From: Stercoripulliclostridium_A sp963642145 | GTDB lineage: Bacteria; Bacillota; Clostridia; Christensenellales; DTU072 | DNA: 33,648 nt | Assembly: GCA_963642145.1 (NCBI GenBank) | Contig: CAVIFU010000020.1 | Location: forward strand, 1 to 33,648 | Reading direction: 5' to 3' | Shown: piece by piece, positions 23,351 to 30,355 of the stretch | Layout: every line of letters begins with the position of its first letter | Position numbering within the stretch: position 1 is the first letter of the stretch | Notes under the pieces: generated by a model | Told to the model about the DNA's origin: nothing | Seen by the model: the letters and a program-made list of their open reading frames with translations, nothing else | Database searches by the model: none | Made by a program: the position numbers and the translations under genes

Positions 23351-24804
23351 TAGACGAAGTGGACAAAGAGCTCACGCGCCTGTATGTCAAGCGTATCGCG
23401 CTTGTCAGAGAGGTGGGCATGTACAAAAAGGAGCACGACGTCGCGCTCGAACACGCCGACAGGGAAGCGCGGATTTTGGATAAGTTATCCTTACTCGGAG
23501 GTGCCGACGGTGAGCTTGTCAAATCGTTGTACGGCTTTATTTTTTCGGAGAGCAAGGCGATACAGAAGGCGCTCGAAGGCAATTATTACGTTATAGGCAA
23601 ATCTTTGCCGCATACGCTTTCTCCGGACATATACATCAGACTCGGACTCGATTACGGAGTTAGGACGTTTGCTACGGATGCGGAGTTAGGTAAATTCATT
23701 GCCGCCAAGGAGTATTCCGGGCTCAACGTCACCATACCGTACAAGCAAACTGTCATGCCCATGCTCGATCACATATCTGAGGAGGCGTCGGCGATAGGCG
23801 CGGTAAATACCATCGTCAATCGGGACGGAGTACTGTACGGCTACAATACGGACGTTGACGGCATGAGATATGCAATAGACGCGCTCGGCATAAGCTTGAA
23901 AGCCAAACGCGTAGCGATACTCGGTAGCGGAGGGACGTCGAAGACGGCGCAATACGTAGCGAGGACGGCAGGCGCCGAGGAGGTCAAAGTCGTTTCGCGT
24001 TCGGGCGAATACAATTACGAGGCGTTATACGGCGATAATTCGGCGGAAGTAATCATAAACACCACGCCGGTAGGGATGTTCCCGGATATAGACGGTTCCC
24101 CCATAAATATAAGCAGACTTACGCACGTTGAGGGGGTGTTCGACGCGGTATACAATCCGTTGACGACGGCGCTTGTACGTCGCGCGCGAGAGGCGGGCAT
24201 TGCTGCCGGCAACGGGCTCGGCATGCTTGTCAAGCAAGGCGTCAAGTCGTATGAGTATTATACCGGCAAAGCCGTTCCCGATTACGTGACGCGCGCCGTA
24301 TATGACTCGATTTATAGGGCAAAACGTAATATAGTTTTGATAGGGATGCCGGGAGCAGGTAAAAGCAGCGTTGCCAAACGCTTAGCCAAGCTTACCGGCA
24401 AGGATTACATCGATACGGATGAAGAGATAGCCAAACAATTCAACCGCACTCCGTCCGAGATAATTTTGGAAGAAGGCGAAGCCGAATTTCGCAAAAAAGA
24501 AACGATATGCATAGAGTCGTGTGCGTCGAGGCTCGGAGCCGTCATCGCGACAGGCGGCGGAAGCGTACTTTCCGAGCGTAACCGCCGATTGCTCAAAGCC
24601 AACGGCGCGGTGGTTTTTATCGATAGAGACATATCGGAGCTTTCCACACGCAACCGCCCGATAAGCGGAGCGCGCGGAGTAGAGGCACTCTACAAAGAGC
24701 GCGAGCCGATATACCGCGAATGTGCGGACGTCACCGTCGAGAGCGCGGAGAGCGCCCAAGCCACGGCATACAAAATTTTAGAAGTTTTGGGATTAAAAGA
24801 ATAA
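23323..24804 (+). CDS. Trifunctional chorismate mutase / shikimate dehydrogenase / shikimate kinase
   Basis: One 493-residue polypeptide with three aromatic-pathway domains. Residues 1-85 are an AroQ-type chorismate mutase (IRQLIDEVDKEL, R24, K35, ADREARIL). About 88-330 is shikimate dehydrogenase AroE: SLPHTLSP in the substrate site, NVTIPYK with K141, YNTDVDG with D177, NADP loop GSGGTSKT. About 335-493 is shikimate kinase AroK: Walker A GMPGAGKSS (341-349), DTD at 364-366, FR at 389-390, GGG at 411-413 and lid RNRP (443-446). The order is unusual, since the mutase acts after the other two enzymes. ATG 23323 has GGAGG upstream and sits within the aroC end. It is the last gene of the operon; its stop is one base from the stop of a convergent gene. 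Confidence 0.94.
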   Translation: MELNEIRQLIDEVDKELTRLYVKRIALVREVGMYKKEHDVALEHADREARILDKLSLLGGADGELVKSLYGFIFSESKAIQKALEGNYYVIGKSLPHTLSPDIYIRLGLDYGVRTFATDAELGKFIAAKEYSGLNVTIPYKQTVMPMLDHISEEASAIGAVNTIVNRDGVLYGYNTDVDGMRYAIDALGISLKAKRVAILGSGGTSKTAQYVARTAGAEEVKVVSRSGEYNYEALYGDNSAEVIINTTPVGMFPDIDGSPINISRLTHVEGVFDAVYNPLTTALVRRAREAGIAAGNGLGMLVKQGVKSYEYYTGKAVPDYVTRAVYDSIYRAKRNIVLIGMPGAGKSSVAKRLAKLTGKDYIDTDEEIAKQFNRTPSEIILEEGEAEFRKKETICIESCASRLGAVIATGGGSVLSERNRRLLKANGAVVFIDRDISELSTRNRPISGARGVEALYKEREPIYRECADVTVESAESAQATAYKILEVLGLKE

Positions 24805-24805
24805 T

Positions 24806-26119
24806 TTATTTTACGACTTTAACGTAATCGAGACCGTAATACGAGAGGGCGTTTATGACGTCTTCGGTTATGAGTTCGCCGCAAACGGCAACGGGTACGG
24901 CAGGCGGACAAGAGCAAGTCAGGTTTCCGAGGACTCTGCCTTTCGCGTTCATGGCTGCGACGGTTTCGGACGGAGCAAACACGGCTTCCCGAACGGACAT
25001 GATCCGAGTGCCTTTTGGCAAAACGGGTGGCAAATCGAGTATTTTTGCACGCCGAGGTATCTTCGTCAAAATATCTCCCAAACATTCGATATCGGCGTTC
25101 GAGTTGCACGGCGAGAACATCAAAGTCAGGTAATCTTTATCGTGGAATTCGGCGCAGACGCCGTTATTCAAGAGTATTTTCGCGGTTTCCGTGCCGGTAT
25201 AACCATAGGATTTAGTCGCCAACGTGATTTTGAGCGGCTCGTTCCCGATTAAATCGTACCCGACGTTTGACAGGCGCGTTTTCAGGTTGTCCACGGCATT
25301 GACGGTCGAAAGAATATCGTTTTTGTAGGTTTCGGCTTTCGCGTTGAATTCGTCAAGAGATTTCAAAATCAGATATGACGGACTTGTAGACGCAAACAAA
25401 CGCATGGCGTCATCGGCGTTTTCGGCAAAAAACGAAGGCGCCGTTTTGCTTATATGCAGATATCCCGCGCCGGTCAGACAGGGAAGCGTCTTGTGCGCCG
25501 AATCTATGCAAATATCCGCGCCGAGATCCAACGGGTGCCGAGATTTAGGTAAAAACTTGAGATAGGCTCCGTGCGCGTTGTCTACGATGAGTAGGGCGCC
25601 GTGTTTTTTGCAAAGATCGCTTACCGCTCGGACGTCCGCGACGTTGCCCAAGTAATCGGGGCTTGTGACGTAGCAAGCCACGGGGTTTAGGTCGCGAAGA
25701 AGAGCGTTCAACTCATCGAGATCGATGTGCGTGCTTATCAAGTTTCTTTCGTCGCCGTACAGCCACGTAGGGCTTAGGTCCGATAGCGCGCAAGCGGAAA
25801 TAAAAGAGGAATGCACGTTCCTATATGCCAATATTTGGGGTGCCTTATGTAGCGATTCGGCATACATTTTGAGCATATACAGCGTTGCGCGTATGCTCAG
25901 AGAGGAGCCTTCCGTAGAGTAAATCGTCCTACCGCTACCAAAAATTTCCGAAGCGTTGTTTTCGCTTTCGAGTATAATTCCGCTCGGCGAGTACAGCACG
26001 TCCGCGCCGTCCACTTCCGTAATATCGTCGGCGGTAAGCCGTCCCTTATGCCCGGGCATATGGAATCTATTCGATTGCAAGCGGTATTCGTTTATGAAGT
26101 CCGCAACGGGTGTATTCAT
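24806..26119 (-). CDS. PLP-dependent decarboxylase, Orn/Lys/Arg family
   Basis: A 437-residue fold-type I enzyme of the group that includes arginine decarboxylase SpeA-like proteins of Gram-positives. It has FHMPGHKG (20-27), the PLP site DSAHKTLP with K210, D180 and H183 in VDNAHGAY, and a smaller C-terminal domain ending in a PPAVP stretch. The exact substrate (Arg, Lys, Orn or other) is not clear. The ATG at 26119 has GAGG upstream and overlaps the stop of the SCIFF maturase gene (ATGA), so it is translationally coupled to a peptide maturase. The open frame upstream of this start belongs to the overlapping maturase gene and is not used. Confidence 0.88.
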   Translation of the reverse strand: MNTPVADFINEYRLQSNRFHMPGHKGRLTADDITEVDGADVLYSPSGIILESENNASEIFGSGRTIYSTEGSSLSIRATLYMLKMYAESLHKAPQILAYRNVHSSFISACALSDLSPTWLYGDERNLISTHIDLDELNALLRDLNPVACYVTSPDYLGNVADVRAVSDLCKKHGALLIVDNAHGAYLKFLPKSRHPLDLGADICIDSAHKTLPCLTGAGYLHISKTAPSFFAENADDAMRLFASTSPSYLILKSLDEFNAKAETYKNDILSTVNAVDNLKTRLSNVGYDLIGNEPLKITLATKSYGYTGTETAKILLNNGVCAEFHDKDYLTLMFSPCNSNADIECLGDILTKIPRRAKILDLPPVLPKGTRIMSVREAVFAPSETVAAMNAKGRVLGNLTCSCPPAVPVAVCGELITEDVINALSYYGLDYVKVVK

Positions 26120-27483
26120 TCGTCCTCTTTTGCGAGTTCTGCCATGATGGCGCACTCCATGCGTTTTTTGAAGAGTTCGCAACCATACTTGTATACGCCG
26201 TTTACCGAGCCCGTCGCATGGTAGGCGTTTGCGGCACATCCGCCCGAGCAATACAGTTTTGCCCAGCAATCGCGGCACTCGGAACGCGTATAAACATTGC
26301 ATTTGGCGAATTCGTTTTGCATTGTCGTATTGGTAACGCCCTCATAGACGTTGCCGAGACGGAATTTCTCTTCACCCACAAACTGATGGCAGGGGTAGAG
26401 ATCTCCTTGCGGAGTAACCGCCATGTATTCCGTGCCGCTTCCGCAACCGGAGATGCGCTTGTAAATGCAAGGTCCGCCTTTGAGGTCTATCATGTAGTGG
26501 TAGAAAGTAAACGGTCTACCCTCTTTGCGACGCTCTATCAGCAACTTCGCAAGCTCCTCGTATTGGTTAAGGACGATCGGCAAATCTTCCGCGGTGAGAG
26601 CGGATGGAGAATTCTCCGCGCAAACCACAGGCTCCATGCTGAGCTCAGTGAAGCCCAAATCGAGCATCGTTTTTATGTCATTCAGGAAGTCGGGGTTGTG
26701 ATGGGTGAACGTGCCGCGCATGTAATAATTTTTGTTTCCGCGCGCCTTAACGAGCTTTTGGAATAGAGGAACGATCCTATCGTAACTGCCGTTGCCGGCA
26801 TAGTCGACGCGGAATCTGTCATGCACTTCCTTGCGCCCGTCCAAGGACAGGACGACGTTACTCATCTCTTTGTTGGCAAAGTCGATTACATCGTCGTCAA
26901 TGAGCATGCCGTTGGTAGTCAGAGTAAAGCGGAAGTTCTTGTTGTGAGCCTTTTCTATCGAGCGCGCATACGCTACGAGTTGCTTGACAACGTCAAAGTT
27001 TAATAGCGGTTCACCGCCGAAAAAGTCCACTTCAAGGTTCCTGCGCGTGCCGGAATGGGCTACCAAAAAATCAAGTGCTTGCTTACCTACTTCATAACTC
27101 ATTATGGCGCGTTCCCCATGGTACTTGCCTTGGCTTGCAAAGCAGTACGAGCAATTGAGGTTGCAGGAGTGAGCCACGTGCAAGCAGAGGGCTTTGACTA
27201 TACCCGCGCTTTTTTCTTTGAGTTTGGGCGCGAGAGGTTCAAAGTTATCTTCTGCAAACAGCTGACCGTTTTCTTTGAGCGTGACGATTTCGTCATAGCA
27301 CTCGGCTATGTCTTCGATGCTTTCCGAAGGATATTTTTTTGCAATTGCGTTCACGACGTCGGTTTTGGAGCCGGACAAAAATATTTCTATAATGTCGTAT
27401 GCGATATCGTCCACGAGGTGGACGGAGCCCGAGGCGGAGTCGAGCACGATGTCGTAGCCGTTTAATTTATATTGATGGATCAT
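26116..27483 (-). CDS. scfB: SCIFF/ranthipeptide maturase, radical SAM with SPASM domain
   Basis: The enzyme installs thioether cross-links in the SCIFF precursor peptide. The 455 residues begin with a PqqD-like peptide-binding region (1-90; YDIVLDSASGSVHLVDDIAY), then the radical SAM core with C107, C111 and C114 in CxxxCxxC and the GGEPLL motif. A SPASM domain holding two auxiliary clusters follows (CGSGTEYMAVTPQG, LYPCHQF, then C-x-x-C and CSGGCAANAY, ending KYGCELF). This whole layout is that of the thioether-forming SCIFF maturases CteB and Tte1186. The precursor gene lies 65 nt upstream behind a hairpin, and the ribosome binding site is weak. Confidence 0.95.
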   Translation of the reverse strand: MIHQYKLNGYDIVLDSASGSVHLVDDIAYDIIEIFLSGSKTDVVNAIAKKYPSESIEDIAECYDEIVTLKENGQLFAEDNFEPLAPKLKEKSAGIVKALCLHVAHSCNLNCSYCFASQGKYHGERAIMSYEVGKQALDFLVAHSGTRRNLEVDFFGGEPLLNFDVVKQLVAYARSIEKAHNKNFRFTLTTNGMLIDDDVIDFANKEMSNVVLSLDGRKEVHDRFRVDYAGNGSYDRIVPLFQKLVKARGNKNYYMRGTFTHHNPDFLNDIKTMLDLGFTELSMEPVVCAENSPSALTAEDLPIVLNQYEELAKLLIERRKEGRPFTFYHYMIDLKGGPCIYKRISGCGSGTEYMAVTPQGDLYPCHQFVGEEKFRLGNVYEGVTNTTMQNEFAKCNVYTRSECRDCWAKLYCSGGCAANAYHATGSVNGVYKYGCELFKKRMECAIMAELAKEDE

Positions 27484-27492
27484 TTTCTCTAT

Positions 27493-27528
27493 AAAAAATT
27501 ATAGCTCGCTACGCTAAGCATAACGAGC
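27493..27528 (-). terminator. Attenuator-like hairpin between scfA and scfB
   Basis: On the minus strand GCTCGTTATGC pairs with GCGTAGCGAGC (11 bp with two G-T pairs, TTA loop) and a run of six T follows 5 nt later. Partial termination here would make peptide mRNA exceed maturase mRNA. Confidence 0.6.
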
Positions 27529-27548
27529 CGTAATAAGCGGTGAAAAAG

Positions 27549-27701
27549 CTATTTGCTTTCTTTGGTATTTTCGCACTTTTGGTTGGCGATACCACAGCTG
27601 GTCTTGCAAGCGGATTGGCAGGAAGTTTGGCACTCACCGCAACCGCCTTTAACGGCGGACTCGCAAAGATTACGTGTTGCAACGGTCTTGATATGCTTCA
27701 T
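27549..27701 (-). CDS. scfA: SCIFF ranthipeptide precursor
   Basis: A 50-residue peptide of the six-cysteines-in-forty-five family. It begins MKHIKTVATRNL and its core is CGECQTSCQSACKTSC, then GIANQKCE, the family hallmark. It has seven cysteines (C13, C21, C24, C28, C32, C36, C43); C13 is extra relative to the usual six. Position 37, the reported cross-link acceptor Thr in characterised members, is Gly here. GGAGAT lies 6 nt before the ATG, and a strong promoter is about 30 nt upstream. The maturase scfB follows. The mature product's role is unknown in the family; it is widespread in Clostridia and has been linked to signalling. Confidence 0.95.
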   Translation of the reverse strand: MKHIKTVATRNLCESAVKGGCGECQTSCQSACKTSCGIANQKCENTKESK

Positions 27702-27733
27702 ATAAATATCTCCTTATGTTCTTATTCTCAATC

Positions 27734-27762
27734 ATTTTAGCACACGTCGCACCAAAAATCAA
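27734..27762 (-). promoter_or_regulatory. Promoter of scfA-scfB-decarboxylase
   Basis: On the minus strand, TTGATT (27757-27762), 17 bp, TAAAAT (27734-27739), with TG one base before the -10 box. The leader would be about 25 nt. Confidence 0.75.
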
Positions 27763-28108
27763 GAGAAAAGAATGATGTTGCGTAATGAGCCGTTGAATTG
27801 GTGAATTATAAACATATTGCGACAGAAGCGGCTCATCCCGAAAATCGGGTATAATCGGTCTTCCGAAAAGTTACAAGAAAACCTTAAAGAGAATTACCTT
27901 TTGAAAATTATGAGCTATACAGCAAAAGGACTTGATAGTATCTCTTTGAATCGGTATAATAGAATAGAAAAGTGGCAGAGTTGCCAAAAATCTATTTTAG
28001 AAAAGGACTAAGCAATATACAAAAATAAACGAGCTGTTTTTCGCGGCGGTTGCTATTGCCACCGATTTGTGCTACAACTGCAACAACGAAAGGCAATTAA
28101 ATATGGAG
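27763..28108. other. Gene-poor stretch between scfA and fic
   Basis: No gene can be supported. One open frame with a TTG start (27817-28011, 64 codons) has no ribosome binding site and no recognisable product. A TATAAT at 27851-27856 lacks a -35 partner at the right distance and is preceded by a small CCCGA-AAA-TCGGG hairpin. The rest is plain AT-rich sequence, perhaps debris of a lost gene. Confidence 0.5.
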
Positions 28109-28169
28109 TCTTTACTTTTTTCTTTTTTATCTTTACTTTCTGCCCTTGTCGGTGTATAATAAGTAAAGA
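28109..28169 (+). promoter_or_regulatory. Three phased TCTTTACTT operator-like repeats at the fic promoter
   Basis: TCTTTACTT occurs at 28109-28117 and 28130-28138 in direct orientation and at 28161-28169 inverted. Centres are 21 and 31 bp apart, two and three helical turns. They flank the -10 box. The downstream protein has an N-terminal HTH, so self-repression is likely. Confidence 0.55.
28132..28160 (+). promoter_or_regulatory. Promoter of fic
   Basis: TTTACT (28132-28137), 17 bp, TATAAT (28155-28160). The -35 box lies inside the second TCTTTACTT repeat. Confidence 0.65.
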
Positions 28170-28184
28170 AATAGGGAGGCGGAT

Positions 28185-29090
28185 ATGTATTCTTATAAGC
28201 CATTAGAAAATCAGCTCAATGAAATTGGTTTAACCAAGTCCGACTTGACTACCAAACTCGGCATATCATCCAGAACTATAGCTAAAATTTCAAAGGGTGA
28301 AAAAATCGCGAATAACGTTCTTGTCAGAATAGCAAATTTCTTGCACTGCAATCCCGGCGATTTGCGTAGAGAGATTTGCGATAATCATATCTTACAAATT
28401 CTGCGTGAAGAAAAAGAAGCCAAAATCTCAGGCGGGCTTTATCATGAATTACAAGTCGGAATGACCTATAACTCTAACCATATCGAAGGTTCTAAGCTTA
28501 CGGAAGATCAAACAAGGCTGATATTTGAAACGAGAACGATTGACGTCGGCGAAAGTATTCCGGTTGACGATATTATTGAAACAAGCAATCATTTCCGTGC
28601 AATCGATTATGTAATCGATAAGGCGTTGGAGCCTTTGAGCGAAGATATTATCAAGCCTCTTCATTTGCTATTGAAACAGGGAACTAAAGATTCTTCTCTT
28701 GATTGGTTTGCCGTGGGAGATTATAAAAAACGAGCAAATACCGTCGGCGGAAGAGAAACGTGCAAGCCGAGCGAAGTACACACAGCCATAGATAAATTCG
28801 TTACGGATTTCAACTCTAAAAGCAATATAACAATCGACGATATTATCGAGCTTCACGCCGAATTTGAATATATTCACCCGTTCCAAGACGGAAACGGAAG
28901 AGTCGGCAGATTGATTGCCTTAAAAGAGTGTCTTAGATTCAATATAATTCCTTTTATTATAGAAGATTCCAAAAAGTCTTTCTATTATCGCGGGCTTGCG
29001 AATTGGCAACAAGAAAAAGGGTTCCTCATAGACACTTGCCTTGACGGACAAGACACGTTCAAAAGAATTCTGAACGTTCTTGATGTATAG
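28185..29090 (+). CDS. fic: HTH-Fic protein (self-inhibited AMPylase-type)
   Basis: A 301-residue Fic-fold enzyme expected to transfer AMP or another nucleotide-derived group onto a target protein. Residues 6-62 are an XRE-type helix-turn-helix (LTTKLGISSRTIAKISKGEK). The inhibitory helix motif SNHIEG (97-102, S/TxxxE[G/N]) places it in class II, with the inhibitor N-terminal to the Fic core. The active-site loop HPFQDGNGRVGR (231-242) is complete, so the enzyme should be active once relieved. GGGAGG precedes ATG 28185. It is monocistronic with no separate antitoxin, and its DNA is visibly more AT-rich than its neighbours, which suggests transfer. The target is unknown. Confidence 0.93.
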   Translation: MYSYKPLENQLNEIGLTKSDLTTKLGISSRTIAKISKGEKIANNVLVRIANFLHCNPGDLRREICDNHILQILREEKEAKISGGLYHELQVGMTYNSNHIEGSKLTEDQTRLIFETRTIDVGESIPVDDIIETSNHFRAIDYVIDKALEPLSEDIIKPLHLLLKQGTKDSSLDWFAVGDYKKRANTVGGRETCKPSEVHTAIDKFVTDFNSKSNITIDDIIELHAEFEYIHPFQDGNGRVGRLIALKECLRFNIIPFIIEDSKKSFYYRGLANWQQEKGFLIDTCLDGQDTFKRILNVLDV

Positions 29091-29099
29091 AATCGATAC

Positions 29100-29133
29100 A
29101 AGGAGCTCGAAGTTTGTTTCGAGCTCCTTGATT
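29100..29133. terminator. Terminator between fic and the convergent reductase gene
   Basis: AAGGAGCTCGAA (29100-29111) pairs perfectly with TTCGAGCTCCTT (29118-29129) around a 6-nt loop, followed by GATTT on the plus strand. The T run is short, so efficiency is uncertain. It lies between two converging genes. Confidence 0.65.
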
Positions 29134-29143
29134 TAATATCGGT

Positions 29144-30355
29144 TTATGCTTTCGCGGGGACGGGCATTACTTCTATTTCTATGTCGCTTGTCGGGAATGT
29201 GCAGCAGGGATGTATGTAGCCGTAGGCGTAGTCGGCGAGCTTTCTGCCGTCAACGGAAGAGGGCACATACACCGTGCCGTTTACGAGACGAGCGCGGCAC
29301 CATCCGCATATTCCGCTTCTGCAATGCGCGGGAGCGGGTATACCGGCTTTTTCGATAGCGCTCAGTATGGTATCGCTTGCGCTTGCGGTAATCGTATTCT
29401 TTTCGCCGCGAATGATGACGGTTATATTGACGTTATCTCTTACATTTGCGGGATAATCTGCATTGCGTTCCGGGTGATGATATTCTCCGAATACTTCCTT
29501 ACGTATGAATTTATGGCGCAAGGCTAATTCCGGCAGAGCTTTGTCCATAGAGTCGTACATGGCTTGCGGTCCGCAAACGAATACGGAATACGCGCCTTTC
29601 GGCAGATACTTTTTGATTTTATCGATGTCGATAAAGCCGTGCTCATAGCCTTCTTTTTCTTCTGCGGAGAGGACGTGGACGACCTTTACTTTTGGAGAGT
29701 TTGCGGTTATTTCGTCAAGCTCGTCGCGGAAGAGTATATCGGCTGCCGTTCTGTTACCGCAAAGTAACGTCAAAGAAGCGTCCTCGTCGCCGTCGGCGAT
29801 GGCGTGAGCTAAGGATATAAACGGAGTGACGCCCGAACCGCCGGCTATGCCCAAAATATGTTTGGCGTCGCGTAGCGGCTCGTATGTAAAGTCACCGTTG
29901 GGTGCGGATACCGTAACGCGAGAGCCCACCATCCAATTATCCAAAATGTAGTTGCTTGCAAGACCGCCTTGGGACCTCTTGACAGTCAGTCTGTACTTGC
30001 CTTGCGTAGCCATTTTCGGAGAAGAGGATAGGGAGTAGGGGCGGCTCAACACCGCCTTGCCGACGCTGAGATTAACGCAGATGTACTGACCTGCCGAGAA
30101 GTAAGCAAGACTCGTTGTGCCGGCTTCGGTATCGGGAGTCAGGATATAGCTCTTGACGTCCGGGCTATGCTCGACGATTTCGGATACGACGACGTTTTGC
30201 GATACGGGGTGCAAAGCTTTTGCCAAGCGGTTTGCCTTGTGGCTATCCAAGGGAGCGACGAATTCCGTGCTCGAATTTTCTATACGTGCGGTTCTGTCCG
30301 CATTGACTTTTAGGAAATCTCCCAAGCTTAAAGAGGATAAATTGGGTTTTTTCAT
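29144..30355 (-). CDS. Flavin-dependent reductase with C-terminal [2Fe-2S] ferredoxin domain
   Basis: A 403-residue electron-transfer protein that passes electrons between NAD(P)H and a [2Fe-2S] centre. Order: an N-terminal extension of about 55 residues; an FAD-binding barrel with SRPYSLSS; an NAD(P)-binding domain with GIAGGSGVTPF and FVCGPQAMY; then a plant-type ferredoxin domain with CRSGICGWC and the last ligand in HPCC. It resembles phenol hydroxylase or Hcr-type reductases. GGAGGT lies just upstream and its ATG overlaps the stop of the preceding FAD oxidoreductase by one base (TAATG). That makes the oxidoreductase its likely electron partner. Confidence 0.88.
   Translation of the reverse strand: MKKPNLSSLSLGDFLKVNADRTARIENSSTEFVAPLDSHKANRLAKALHPVSQNVVVSEIVEHSPDVKSYILTPDTEAGTTSLAYFSAGQYICVNLSVGKAVLSRPYSLSSSPKMATQGKYRLTVKRSQGGLASNYILDNWMVGSRVTVSAPNGDFTYEPLRDAKHILGIAGGSGVTPFISLAHAIADGDEDASLTLLCGNRTAADILFRDELDEITANSPKVKVVHVLSAEEKEGYEHGFIDIDKIKKYLPKGAYSVFVCGPQAMYDSMDKALPELALRHKFIRKEVFGEYHHPERNADYPANVRDNVNITVIIRGEKNTITASASDTILSAIEKAGIPAPAHCRSGICGWCRARLVNGTVYVPSSVDGRKLADYAYGYIHPCCTFPTSDIEIEVMPVPAKA

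Noticed and set aside
27817..28011. 64-codon frame with a TTG start before fic
   Set aside because: No ribosome binding site, no promoter at proper spacing and no family resemblance. Kept only as part of the gene-poor stretch.
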